Of a stretch of 64,000 bases of DNA, positions 1-7,991 are shown piece after piece. Below the pieces are notes generated by a model, which saw only the letters and a program-made list of their open reading frames with translations, searched no databases and was not told the DNA's origin. The DNA is taken from assembly GCA_018064525.1 (NCBI GenBank), contig JAGHVB010000006.1, positions 53,254-117,253 of the forward strand, in the 5' to 3' direction. The stretch is from Candidatus Treponema merdequi (lineage in GTDB: Bacteria > Spirochaetota > Spirochaetia > Treponematales > Treponemataceae). The translations under genes and the position numbers were made by a program. Numbering within the stretch: position 1 is the stretch's first letter; each line of letters opens with the position of its first letter.

Positions 1-2
1 GC

Positions 3-92
3 GATAATCTGCTAGACTGCCGTGTTCCGTTTTATGACAATTATTACCTGCCGTCGCGAAAAGTGACAGTTGGTGTAAAATTTGAAAGATAA
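3..92 (+). CDS. C-terminal end of an outer-membrane protein (partial)
   Basis: An open frame enters from the window edge and ends at the TAA at 90-92, giving 29 residues. The last residues (RKVTVGVKFER) have the alternating hydrophobic pattern of a final beta-strand of an outer-membrane barrel, and a similar ending is common in TonB-dependent receptors. Only this tail is visible, so the family is an inference. The next gene (cheX) starts 77 bp further on with its own ribosome binding site. Confidence 0.4.
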   Translation, partial: DNLLDCRVPFYDNYYLPSRKVTVGVKFER

Positions 93-169
93 TTTGAAAA
101 AAGTATAAGTTTTTTGTGGCGGCTTCTTAAAACCTGGTATATAATTTTTAAAACAAGAGAGGTACTACT

Positions 170-637
170 ATGGGAATGGATGTAAAAGTTATCAATCCTT
201 TTTTAAATGCTACACTTCAGACTTTTCATGAAATGTTTCAGGTGGAATCTAAAAACAATGAGCCTTTTGTAGTTGATATTACTACAGGTCATCAGTGGGA
301 AGTTTCAGGACTTCTTGGAATTACAGGCGATTACAGCGGCGTTGTTGCAGTCCGTCTGCATAAGACACTTGCTTTTAAACTTCTGGAATTGTCTGGTTTG
401 ACAGATATTCATCCGGATGAAAAGCTTGAACTTTCACAGGAACTTGTCAGTGAATTTACAAATATTATTTCGGGTCACGCAGTTTCTTCGATTCCTGGAA
501 TTAATCTTACGGTTTCGCCTCCGGTAACGATTACCGGTAAAGACCATGTTATTTCCTGGCCAAAAAATTATCCGGTCGTAGGAATTCCATTTATTACAAA
601 CTTCGGTCCTTACGAAGTTGATGTCTGTTTTAAATAA
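170..637 (+). CDS. cheX: CheX-type CheY-phosphate phosphatase
   Basis: A 155-residue protein of the CheC/CheX/FliY phosphatase family, which dephosphorylates CheY-P in the cytoplasm and so resets the flagellar switch in spirochaetes. The family signature E-x2-N is visible as ELVSEFTNIISG around residues 90-103 (one of the usual two copies, as expected for CheX), and the length fits CheX. The start at 170 has GAGAGG at 157-162 with 7-nt spacing; a second ATG at 176 is less well placed. TATAAT at 140-145 is a possible -10. No other chemotaxis gene is adjacent, so it appears to be a single-gene unit. It could be a CheC/CheX-like protein of different specificity, but CheX is the best fit. Confidence 0.85.
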   Translation: MGMDVKVINPFLNATLQTFHEMFQVESKNNEPFVVDITTGHQWEVSGLLGITGDYSGVVAVRLHKTLAFKLLELSGLTDIHPDEKLELSQELVSEFTNIISGHAVSSIPGINLTVSPPVTITGKDHVISWPKNYPVVGIPFITNFGPYEVDVCFK

Positions 638-738
638 ACGGGTTATAGTTTTAAGTTGATTATAATATTTTATCGGGTGGGGAAGCATGAATAATTTTTT
701 TTGTGTTTCTTCATCCGAAATCTTTTTGGGGGTTTATT

Positions 739-2241
739 ATGAAAAAAAATTTCGTAAAATCAATTGTAAAAAAAACAGCAGTTCTTTTTGCAGCAATCTG
801 TTTCTGCGGAACATCTTTGTTTGCCGCAGAAGGAAAAAAAGCTAAGACAGTAAAAGGTGCAACTTACGATTGGAAAATAACAGGTAAGAAGTATGCGCAG
901 TTTACTGATCTTGGAAATTATGTAATTGACTGTGTTCCACACACAGCATTTAATTTTGACAGTGCACTTGCTTTTGCAAATGCCCGTTATGACAAAGTAA
1001 CACCTTCGACTGGTGGCGGATGTTCTGCTCTTGCAACAAAAACAGACAGCGGTGATATTTTAATAGGACGAAACCTTGACCTTACTGTATCGCAGCTTCC
1101 ATGTTACATTACACATGTAAAATACGGAAAATACGAAACAATAAATTTTACTTATGACGAACTTGGACCACAGGATTTGACTTATGCAAATGTACTTGCA
1201 AAAGGAAAAATTGATGACGAATATTTTAACGCGCTTCCGCTTCTTGCCGCAGATTCAATGAACTCAGAAGGCCTTTACATCGAATACAATATGCGTGCAT
1301 ACGAAAGCGATTTAATCTGCTATGGAACAAATCCAGATGCAAAAAAACGAATCTGCACAATCAGTCTTCCGTTTGTAATTACTTCAAATTGTGCAACAGT
1401 CGAAGAAGCAATCAAATACATGAAAGAAGAACTCGACATTTACACACTTATCGATAAAACAGAAGCAAGCGGCTGGAATCTCTGCTTTATGATTGGAGAC
1501 GCAACAGGTAAATATGGATTAATCGAAATTGCAAATGAAGAAATTAAATTTTTACCGCAGCAGCACGGTCAGGGAAATTATTACATTTATCCTGCATTCA
1601 ACGCAATTTCAAGAGAACAGTCTGGTTACGGAAGACTTCAGTTTGGACTTGAACGCATTGATCAGATTCAGACAGAAGAAGATATGGCCAAAATGATGGA
1701 AGCAATAATGTGGAGAAACGAAATTTTAAATATTCCATATGCATGCAGAGATAAAAACGGAAACATTAAATTTTATGCAAATGCAGAACATACAATTCCG
1801 TCTTTGGACTGGAGAAGCGACAATGTTCATTTGATTCCGGTAAATAAATTTGGCCGCTATGTTGATGTTAACGACAATACTGACGAAGCAAGACTTGTCC
1901 GTAATCTCAAGAAATGTTACCAGAAATATATGGCTGGAATTGATGTAGAAGTGAATGCGGCCGGCGCAGAAGGATATAAAGAATATCTTGACAGATGTGA
2001 TCTTGTATGGGCACACAGCGACTGCAATTTTGAAGATCTTCAGAAAGGTTTAATTGAATATTACAACGAAACAGGCATTTTTGATCTGTTGAATAAATAT
2101 TATGCCGGCGATGAAAAACCGCTCAGAGATAATTCGTTTGTATGGACAACATCACTCAGTTTTTCTGTCAACTGTACACAAAAGCGTTTAAACTTAAAAT
2201 TCTGGGAAAACGAAAAAACAGTAATGCACTACCAGTGGTAG
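739..2241 (+). CDS. Exported Ntn-hydrolase (choloylglycine hydrolase / linear amide C-N hydrolase type)
   Basis: A 500-residue protein beginning with a signal peptide (MKKNF..., hydrophobic core, FAAEG cleavage region). The likely nucleophile is the Cys in GGGCSALATK about residue 95, followed by GRNLDL, the arrangement of Ntn hydrolases that cleave linear amide bonds (bile-salt hydrolase, penicillin V acylase, acid ceramidase relatives). The Cys lies internally, so autocatalytic or signal-linked processing would be needed to expose it. The substrate cannot be read from sequence; periplasmic or surface amidase is an inference. The start at 739 follows GGGGG at 726-732; an upstream in-frame GTG at 703 would disrupt the signal peptide. 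A strong terminator follows, so this is a single-gene transcript. Confidence 0.72.
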   Translation: MKKNFVKSIVKKTAVLFAAICFCGTSLFAAEGKKAKTVKGATYDWKITGKKYAQFTDLGNYVIDCVPHTAFNFDSALAFANARYDKVTPSTGGGCSALATKTDSGDILIGRNLDLTVSQLPCYITHVKYGKYETINFTYDELGPQDLTYANVLAKGKIDDEYFNALPLLAADSMNSEGLYIEYNMRAYESDLICYGTNPDAKKRICTISLPFVITSNCATVEEAIKYMKEELDIYTLIDKTEASGWNLCFMIGDATGKYGLIEIANEEIKFLPQQHGQGNYYIYPAFNAISREQSGYGRLQFGLERIDQIQTEEDMAKMMEAIMWRNEILNIPYACRDKNGNIKFYANAEHTIPSLDWRSDNVHLIPVNKFGRYVDVNDNTDEARLVRNLKKCYQKYMAGIDVEVNAAGAEGYKEYLDRCDLVWAHSDCNFEDLQKGLIEYYNETGIFDLLNKYYAGDEKPLRDNSFVWTTSLSFSVNCTQKRLNLKFWENEKTVMHYQW

Positions 2242-2264
2242 AAAAATTATAAACCTGTTATCTT

Positions 2265-2318
2265 AAAAAAAGTGTATCTTCAGTATCAGTAAAAAATTCT
2301 GAAGATACACTTTTTTAT
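2265..2318 (+). terminator. Rho-independent terminator after the Ntn-hydrolase gene
   Basis: A perfect stem of AAGTGTATCTTCAG against CTGAAGATACACTT with a 15-nt loop is followed by a T-run. The 5' arm is preceded by an A-run, so it may work in both directions. Confidence 0.85.
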
Positions 2319-2359
2319 TTTTTAAATCTCCAATAAATCCATTATCTATATTTAATTTG

Positions 2360-2389
2360 TTGACTCATTATACTTTTTAAAAGTATACT
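2360..2389 (+). promoter_or_regulatory. Promoter with a 19-bp palindrome in the spacer
   Basis: TTGACT (2360-2365) and TATACT (2384-2389) are separated by 18 bp. The palindrome TATACTTTTTAAAAGTATA occupies 2369-2387, so a bound dimer would cover both the spacer and the -10. This places the DUF285 lipoprotein gene at 2425 under a probable repressor; the regulator is unknown. Confidence 0.5.
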
Positions 2390-2424
2390 CGAAAAATATT
2401 ATTTTATTTGAGAGAGGGTATTTT

Positions 2425-3945
2425 ATGAAAAAAATTTCTTTTTTGATTCTGTCATTATTATTAATATTTGCAGGATGTACACAGCCGGGTAATTCTGGAA
2501 ATCCACCTGTAATATTTCCAAAATTTACTGTGACATATTCAACTGAATTTGGAACAACACCTGCTGCAATCTATGTTGAACCAGGTCACATTTTAACAGA
2601 TAAAGACCTTCCATCTTTACCAGAAACAGAAGACCGTTATTTTACTGGCTGGGATGTAAAACCAGGAACTAAAATTACCGAAAACATAACAATCACAGCA
2701 AGCTGGAAAAAATTTGCCTGCATTAAACCTTTTACTGCAGCAAATGCAAATGATTTATTGCTGACATTTTTTGAAGTTACAAAAGTTGAAGATTTACCAT
2801 TTTATTCTGATTTAGGCAGCGGAAAAATCAATGAGATTTACTTTACAAAAGAAGCAGTGCCTTCAACTTCAACATACAAGCATGATTATAAAACAAGTGA
2901 TGAAAACATTACTTTTACTGTAAGTTTTGAACAAAGCAACGGAAAAAATAGAATATACGTTTCTGGAAACGGAGATCGAATTTATATCAAAAACTGCCGC
3001 AAGTTATTTTACTGCTTTGATAACACTATTTGTAATTATGAATGGATTGATTTAGAAAACTTATATACTGCAAAAGTAATAGATATGAACTATTTATTTG
3101 GAGGCTGTTCTTCTCTTACTACTTTAAATATTTCAAACTTCGATACTTCAAATGTTACAGATATGAGCTATATGTTCAGTGGATGTACAAAGCTTAAATC
3201 TATAGATTTGAGTAATTTTAATACTTCTAATGTTACAGATATGAGCTTTATGTTTAGTTGTTGTGAAAAATTAAGTTCATTAGATTTAAGCAGTTTTAAT
3301 ACATCAAAAGTTACTGATATGAAGGAAATGTTTCTAATATGTAAATCACTTACATCTGTAAATCTTACAAGTTTTGATACTTCAAACGTTACAGATATGT
3401 CTTATATGTTTAGTAATTGTACTTCTCTTACTGCTTTAGATTTTTCAAGCTTTAATACTTCAAATGTTTCTGATATGCAATATATGTTTAATTACTGTCA
3501 GAAACTGGAGACATTGGATTTAAGTAAATTTAATACTTCTAACGTAAAGACAATGAACGATATGATATATGAATGTGAAGGTTTAAAATCTATAAACATC
3601 AGTTCATTCAATACTGAAAAAGTAAAGTCTATGGCACGTATGTTATATACTTGTAAAAACCTTGAAACTGTGGATATAAGCAGTTTTAATTTTGTTAATG
3701 TAATGGATTTAACAAATTTCTTTACCGGTTGTGAGAAATTAAAAACAATTTACGCATCTCCTGATTTGGCTATACCTGATTCTTGTAAAACTTCGGCTAT
3801 GTTTGTTATTTGCAAAAATCTAACAGGCGGCGCAGGAACAAAATATTCTGATGCCGAAATATCAGATCCAGAAAACTATAATACTGCCGTTTACGCCCGC
3901 ATCGACGGCGGTCCGTCAAAACCGGGATATTTTACAGCAAAGTAA
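2425..3945 (+). CDS. Surface lipoprotein with InlB-type repeat and DUF285 (BspA-like) repeats
   Basis: A 506-residue lipoprotein; the lipobox is LIFAGC with Cys at about residue 18. After a short linker comes an InlB B-repeat-like domain (roughly residues 33-93; FTVTYSTEFG...GWDV...ITASW), then at least seven units of about 23 residues with the pattern NVTDMSYMFSGCxxLxxLDLSxFNTS, the DUF285 (PF03382) form of leucine-rich surface repeat. Such proteins are common in host-associated spirochaetes, Mycoplasma and gut Firmicutes and are thought to mediate adhesion; that role is inferred here. GAGAGAGGG precedes the start. The repeats are near identical at the protein level but diverged in DNA. Confidence 0.85.
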   Translation: MKKISFLILSLLLIFAGCTQPGNSGNPPVIFPKFTVTYSTEFGTTPAAIYVEPGHILTDKDLPSLPETEDRYFTGWDVKPGTKITENITITASWKKFACIKPFTAANANDLLLTFFEVTKVEDLPFYSDLGSGKINEIYFTKEAVPSTSTYKHDYKTSDENITFTVSFEQSNGKNRIYVSGNGDRIYIKNCRKLFYCFDNTICNYEWIDLENLYTAKVIDMNYLFGGCSSLTTLNISNFDTSNVTDMSYMFSGCTKLKSIDLSNFNTSNVTDMSFMFSCCEKLSSLDLSSFNTSKVTDMKEMFLICKSLTSVNLTSFDTSNVTDMSYMFSNCTSLTALDFSSFNTSNVSDMQYMFNYCQKLETLDLSKFNTSNVKTMNDMIYECEGLKSINISSFNTEKVKSMARMLYTCKNLETVDISSFNFVNVMDLTNFFTGCEKLKTIYASPDLAIPDSCKTSAMFVICKNLTGGAGTKYSDAEISDPENYNTAVYARIDGGPSKPGYFTAK

Positions 3946-4007
3946 TATTATAAAAAAAAGTACTTAAATACTTCTACATTTTTTTACTTTTTGTTAAAAT
4001 ACGATAT

Positions 4008-4056
4008 CGCCTGCAGAAACATTGAGAAATTCCCGATGTTCCAATTTTTGCAGGCG
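4008..4056 (+). promoter_or_regulatory. Structured leader immediately upstream of gdhA
   Basis: CGCCTGCA (4008-4015) pairs perfectly with TGCAGGCG (4049-4056). Inside it AACAT and ATGTT can form a second stem. The outer arm ends a few bases before the Shine-Dalgarno AGAGGT, so opening or closing it could control translation. It resembles no riboswitch class that I recognise. Confidence 0.45.
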
Positions 4057-4071
4057 GATAGAGGTAACATA

Positions 4072-5418
4072 ATGAAAAATGAATACGTAAAACGTATATG
4101 GGCTGACGTTCAGCAGAAGAATGCGAACGAGCCTGAATTCCTGCAGGCAGTACAGGAAGTTCTCACAACTCTCGAACCAGTAGTGGATCAGATGCCGGAA
4201 CTTGAAGCTAATGCTGTTTTGGAACGCTTTGTCGAACCAGAACGTGTTATTATGTTCCGTGTTCCTTGGATGGACGATGCCGGTAAATATCATGTAAACC
4301 GCGGATATCGCGTTCAGTTTAACAGCGCAATCGGTCCTTATAAAGGTGGAATCCGTTTCAGTCCGGAAGTAACTCTCGGTGGATTGAAATTCCTCGGATT
4401 CGAACAGACTTTGAAAAATTCTTTGACAACTCTTCCAATGGGTGGCGGTAAGGGTGGTTCAGACTTTGATCCACATGGAAAGTCAGATAACGAAGTAATG
4501 CGTTTCTGCCAGTCATTCATGACAGAATTGTATCGCCATATCGGTTCAGATACTGACGTTCCAGCCGGAGACAAAGGTGTAGGTGCTCGCGAAGTTGCTT
4601 ACATGTTTGGTCAGTACAAGAGAATCGCAAACAACTTTACTGGAGTTTTGACAGGTAAAGGAATTCCATTCGGTGGATCACTCTTCAGAACAGAAGCTAC
4701 TGGTTACGGACTCATCTACTTTGCAGAATGTATGCTCGCAAAAGTAGGCGACAGCTTCAAAGGTAAAGTTTGTGCAGTTTCTGGAAAAGGAAATGTTGCA
4801 GAATATGCTGTAGAAAAATTGATCCAGCTTGGTGCAAAAGTTGTAACAATGTCTGACTCATCTGGATATGTTTATGATCCTGATGGAATTACACAGGAAA
4901 AACTTGACTGGGTTAAAGAACTCAACTATGTAAAACGCGGACGCATTTCTGAATACGCAAAACAGTTCCCTAACGCAAAATTCTTCGAAGGCAAACGCCC
5001 TTGGGAACAGAAAGTTGACTGTGCTTTCCCATGTGCAACTCAGAACGAATTGAACGAAGACGATGCAAAAGCACTCGTAGCAAACGGAGTTAAACTTGTT
5101 GCAGAAGGTGCTAACATGCCTTCAACTCTCGAAGCAACAGAAGTATTCCAGAAAGCCGGAGTTCTCTTCGCTCCTGGAAAAGCATCTAATGCAGGTGGTG
5201 TATCAGTTTCAGGTCTCGAAATGAGCCAGAACGCAGGACACATCTCTTGGTCAGGTGCCGAAGTTGACAAAAAACTCAAAGAAATCATGACAAACATCCA
5301 CGACAACGCCTACGACACAGCCGAAAAATTCGGCATGAAAGGCAACTACGTAGCCGGCGCCAATATCGCCGGTTTCATTAAAGTAGCCAAAGCGATGATT
5401 GCTCAGGGATTGGTATAA
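4072..5418 (+). CDS. gdhA: NADP-type glutamate dehydrogenase
   Basis: A 448-residue protein, the usual length of hexameric NADP-dependent glutamate dehydrogenases. It interconverts 2-oxoglutarate plus ammonia and L-glutamate in the cytoplasm, the main ammonia-assimilation route in many gut bacteria. Diagnostic segments are seen: PMGGGKGGSDFDP with the catalytic lysine, DVPAGDKGVGAREVAYMFGQ, the GGSLFRTEATGYG hinge and a Rossmann-like CAVSGKGNVAEYA. The start at 4072 has AGAGGT 7 nt upstream; in-frame codons back to 3991 lie within the leader hairpin and add no conserved sequence. It is monocistronic, bounded by the leader and a strong terminator. Confidence 0.95.
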   Translation: MKNEYVKRIWADVQQKNANEPEFLQAVQEVLTTLEPVVDQMPELEANAVLERFVEPERVIMFRVPWMDDAGKYHVNRGYRVQFNSAIGPYKGGIRFSPEVTLGGLKFLGFEQTLKNSLTTLPMGGGKGGSDFDPHGKSDNEVMRFCQSFMTELYRHIGSDTDVPAGDKGVGAREVAYMFGQYKRIANNFTGVLTGKGIPFGGSLFRTEATGYGLIYFAECMLAKVGDSFKGKVCAVSGKGNVAEYAVEKLIQLGAKVVTMSDSSGYVYDPDGITQEKLDWVKELNYVKRGRISEYAKQFPNAKFFEGKRPWEQKVDCAFPCATQNELNEDDAKALVANGVKLVAEGANMPSTLEATEVFQKAGVLFAPGKASNAGGVSVSGLEMSQNAGHISWSGAEVDKKLKEIMTNIHDNAYDTAEKFGMKGNYVAGANIAGFIKVAKAMIAQGLV

Positions 5419-5458
5419 GTTAGGAAAGGCTATGACTCTCATGCGCCGAAGGCGCAAA

Positions 5459-5510
5459 CAAAAAAACTTTCCAAAATTGATTTTATTCATTTTGGAAAGT
5501 TTTTTTATTT
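5459..5510 (+). terminator. Rho-independent terminator after gdhA
   Basis: AAAAAACTTTCCAAAAT pairs with ATTTTGGAAAGTTTTTT around an 11-nt loop, followed by more T residues. A smaller GCGCC-GAA-GGCGC hairpin precedes it at about 5443-5455. Confidence 0.85.
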
Positions 5511-5573
5511 TAAAGTAACATATTTTTTAAATTCAACTGTTAAATTTATAAACAACTTAATATGAGGTTAAAA

Positions 5574-6053
5574 ATGAAAAAATTATTTCTTATTATTGCA
5601 GGTATTTGTTTACTTAGTTTAACAGGATGTGCAGTTTGTGTTGAGACTGACGGACATTATAATTCTGAAAAATATACTTCAAAGACAGTGAGTGTTGCGG
5701 CAGAAATTGAAAACATAATTGTTGACTGGGATTATGGTTCTGTTATTGTTCTTGAACATTCAGGTGATGATGTAACATTCTATGAAACATCATCAAAAAA
5801 AATTACTGACAGTAATAAATTGACTTACACTTATAACGAAGGAACAAAAACTCTTACTGTAGATTATTATAATTCAAATCAGAGTCACAGTGAAATTGTT
5901 TCGAATAAGGTTCTTGTAATTTCTGTTCCAAAGGATAAAGAGTTTAATAAGTTTAAAATTAATTCAAATAAAGCAGGTTCAAAAATTTCTGAATCAGTAA
6001 AAGTAAGAATACATACACTTTTCTTTTGCGGAGACATTGAAGTAAATAAATAA
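5574..6053 (+). CDS. Small lipoprotein, DUF4097-like
   Basis: A 159-residue lipoprotein with lipobox LTGC at about residues 15-18. The mature part is a series of short beta-strands with patterns such as VDWDYGSVIVLEHSGDDVTF and a later VLVISVPKD, resembling the putative adhesin/anti-sigma DUF4097 fold. The function is unknown. The start at 5574 has GAGGTT just upstream; an in-frame ATG-like start at 5562 overlaps this site. The end of the protein is short for the DUF4097 family, which usually carries more strand repeats, so this may be a shortened member. Confidence 0.55.
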   Translation: MKKLFLIIAGICLLSLTGCAVCVETDGHYNSEKYTSKTVSVAAEIENIIVDWDYGSVIVLEHSGDDVTFYETSSKKITDSNKLTYTYNEGTKTLTVDYYNSNQSHSEIVSNKVLVISVPKDKEFNKFKINSNKAGSKISESVKVRIHTLFFCGDIEVNK

Positions 6054-6083
6054 TTGTCTGATTTTGTAAAAGGAAAAAAGGAT

Positions 6084-6282
6084 AAAAAAAAGCCGCCTTG
6101 TTCGGCGGCCTGATTAATGCGAGGTTCAAACAAAGTGACCTGCATTGTAAATGTTTTTTCAGCTTGACTGCTGATAGTCTTGTTTAGCGTTTAGCCACGT
6201 CCTGGCTTGATAATTCTGTTGGTAACATTTGTTGCCTCCTTATCAAGTAACCGGTATGCGTCCTCATCTCGCTCCTGACTAC
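6084..6282 (-). ncRNA. Candidate minus-strand small RNA of about 200 nt
   Basis: A minus-strand promoter (-35 TTGCTT at 6311-6316, 16-bp spacer, -10 TAATAT at 6289-6294) leads into about 200 nt ending in a strong terminator: GCCGCC, loop GAACAA, GGCGGC, then eight T (6084-6110). Internal hairpins include CTTGATAA/TTATCAAG, GCCA/TGGC and CAGC/GCTG. No known RNA class was recognised; the tRNA-like ends of tmRNA, the SRP core and a 6S-like closing stem are all absent. It lies between two plus-strand genes, so it is not the tail of a gene. Confidence 0.5.
6184..6228 (-). CDS. 14-codon ORF inside the small RNA
   Basis: The minus strand reads MLPTELSSQDVAKR and stops. It has the strongest Shine-Dalgarno in the region, AAGGAGG (6235-6241) with 6-nt spacing. 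The site and start codon lie in the loop of a hairpin formed by CTTGATAA and TTATCAAG. It could be a leader peptide, a dual-function RNA peptide or chance; no homologue is known to me. Confidence 0.35.
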   Translation of the reverse strand: MLPTELSSQDVAKR

Positions 6283-6310
6283 ATCTTTATATTAACATAC
6301 ATTGAACATA

Positions 6311-6360
6311 AAGCAAGAAAAAAAGTTTAAATTTAAAAAACTTTTTTTCTTGCTTTTTTT
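6311..6360 (+). terminator. Long perfect hairpin with T-tail
   Basis: AAGCAAGAAAAAAAGTTT (6311-6328) is perfectly complementary to the sequence ending at 6354, followed by T residues. The T-tail is on the plus strand, so it terminates plus-strand transcription ahead of the diguanylate cyclase gene. Its left arm also contains the -35 of the minus-strand RNA promoter. Confidence 0.65.
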
Positions 6361-6447
6361 GTGATTATGTTATTTTACTTAGGAAACTTTTTCTAGTAAA
6401 TTTGGTTGTTATGGTATAGAATATAATTGGAAGGAAATATTCAGCTA

Positions 6448-7983
6448 ATGAACCAGATGCTTTTTTTAAGAATTAATATTTTTAATATAGTAATTCTTTT
6501 ATATTTAATAACATACAGCTTTTACTGTTTAAAATATTATTTATCTAAAAACAACTTTATCGTCTTTGCTTTATTCAGCCTGTTGCATGTAATTTTTGGA
6601 CTTGTTACAGAAGTAACAGTCAATATGCCTGATTGCCCCGTTTTTATAAATGATATTTGTCATATTCTTTTCTTTGTTTTCGCACTTGCATTCTGTCTTG
6701 AACTTTTTAAATATTCTGTAAATATTGTTTATCCAAAAAATAAAACTGAAATTCCGACTGTTGTTGCTTATCTAATTTCTGGAATTGCAATATTAATAAC
6801 TTCACTTTCGAATATTGAGTATCGTCATGGTAATGGAACAATGTACAGCGCCGGAGTTGGTCCTACAATCTGTTATGGTGCTGCATGTTCAATGTTTATT
6901 GTGTCTGTTTTTCTTCTTGTATTCAATCATAAAAAAATTCAGCGTCATATTGTATTTGCACTTTTGCCGATGACGCTTGTATCATTTGTTTTCCTTATTG
7001 TTCAGATTTTTGTTCCAGAATTTTTATTTACCGGAGCAGATATAACTTTAGTTTTAATCGGAGCATTTTTTGCAATTGAAAATCCGATTGGAAAATTTGA
7101 AGATCGTGCGAATATCGATATGGATACTCATGCACGAAACAGAAACTGTTATGAAAAGGATTTTGAAAAATTAAAAGCCCGCATTAGAGAAGATAAAATT
7201 GAATATCCGTTAATCTATGTTATCTGCGATTTAAATGGATTAAAAACCGTCAATGATAATTACGGACATCTTGAAGGCGATAAACTGATTACTACTGCAG
7301 CAGAAATTTTAATGGAACAGTTAAAAGATGCGCAGAATGTTTATCGAATCGGTGGTGATGAATTTGTTGCTCTTTTTGAAGGTGTTAAGATTTCGGTTGT
7401 AGAAGAACAGATTGCGCTTGTTAATGTTGAATGTGAAAAGGCAAGCAAGAATCTTGTAACGCCTTTGACAATTTCGATTGGATATGCAGTTTATACTCAG
7501 GGTGATGATATTGAAGATGTCGTACGAAGTGCAGATGAAACGATGTATGCAAATAAAGATGCATATTACAAAAACAAAGGTCTTAACAGAAGAAAGATAA
7601 AAGATTCATTTAATGTTATTCGCGATGCCTGCACAAAAATGGTTCGTGTAAATCTTACCAAAGATAATTTTAAAATCATAAACATTAATCTTGAAGAAAA
7701 GAAAAAAGAAACAGGATTTTCTGAAGTATTTTCTGAATGGGTAAAAGGATTTGCAGATGCCGGTTATGTTTATCAGGATGATCTTGAACTTTTTAATGAT
7801 AATATGAATATCGATTACCTCCGTAACTGCTTTACTTCTAAGAAAGAAAATGTTAGTTTTATCTACAGAAGAAAGTATTCAGGTGATTTCTTTAAAACGT
7901 TTGTTGAGTTTATTCCTGCAGATGAGTATCGTGATGATAATCAGATAGTATTCTGCTATGTAAAAAACTTGCACCAGAAATAG
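6448..7983 (+). CDS. Membrane diguanylate cyclase (GGDEF)
   Basis: A 511-residue protein with about six or seven transmembrane segments in residues 1-210, a GGDEF domain around residues 225-375 and a C-terminal domain of about 130 residues that resembles no family I recognise. The active-site motif is intact (YRIGGDEFVALF) and the metal/substrate segment CDLNGLKTVNDNYGH is present, so synthesis of c-di-GMP from two GTP is expected. At the inhibitory I-site position, where PleD has RxxD, this protein has KDAQ, so product inhibition is probably absent. The start at 6448 follows GGAAGG with long spacing; an in-frame TTG at 6427 overlaps that site. The FGE-like lipoprotein begins 8 nt after its stop, so the two are probably co-transcribed. 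Confidence 0.85.
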   Translation: MNQMLFLRINIFNIVILLYLITYSFYCLKYYLSKNNFIVFALFSLLHVIFGLVTEVTVNMPDCPVFINDICHILFFVFALAFCLELFKYSVNIVYPKNKTEIPTVVAYLISGIAILITSLSNIEYRHGNGTMYSAGVGPTICYGAACSMFIVSVFLLVFNHKKIQRHIVFALLPMTLVSFVFLIVQIFVPEFLFTGADITLVLIGAFFAIENPIGKFEDRANIDMDTHARNRNCYEKDFEKLKARIREDKIEYPLIYVICDLNGLKTVNDNYGHLEGDKLITTAAEILMEQLKDAQNVYRIGGDEFVALFEGVKISVVEEQIALVNVECEKASKNLVTPLTISIGYAVYTQGDDIEDVVRSADETMYANKDAYYKNKGLNRRKIKDSFNVIRDACTKMVRVNLTKDNFKIININLEEKKKETGFSEVFSEWVKGFADAGYVYQDDLELFNDNMNIDYLRNCFTSKKENVSFIYRRKYSGDFFKTFVEFIPADEYRDDNQIVFCYVKNLHQK

Positions 7984-7991
7984 GAAAAATT

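Noticed and set aside
703..738. Upstream GTG start of the Ntn-hydrolase gene
   Set aside because: It would place 12 residues before a good signal peptide, and GGGGG sits just before the ATG at 739.
3946..3990. Terminator after the DUF285 lipoprotein
   Set aside because: AAAAAGTA and TACTTTTT could pair over a long loop, but the stem is all A/T-rich and weak.
3991..4071. N-terminal extension of glutamate dehydrogenase
   Set aside because: It coincides with the leader hairpin and lacks family conservation; the ATG at 4072 has a ribosome site and gives the family length.
5885..6145. 86-codon minus-strand frame starting MQVTLFEPR
   Set aside because: Its start lies within the small RNA just before the terminator, and it runs antisense to the lipoprotein gene through the terminator stem.
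6084..6310. tmRNA, 6S RNA or SRP RNA
   Set aside because: There is no tRNA-like 3' end, no long closing stem with central bubble and no GGAA-type SRP loop.
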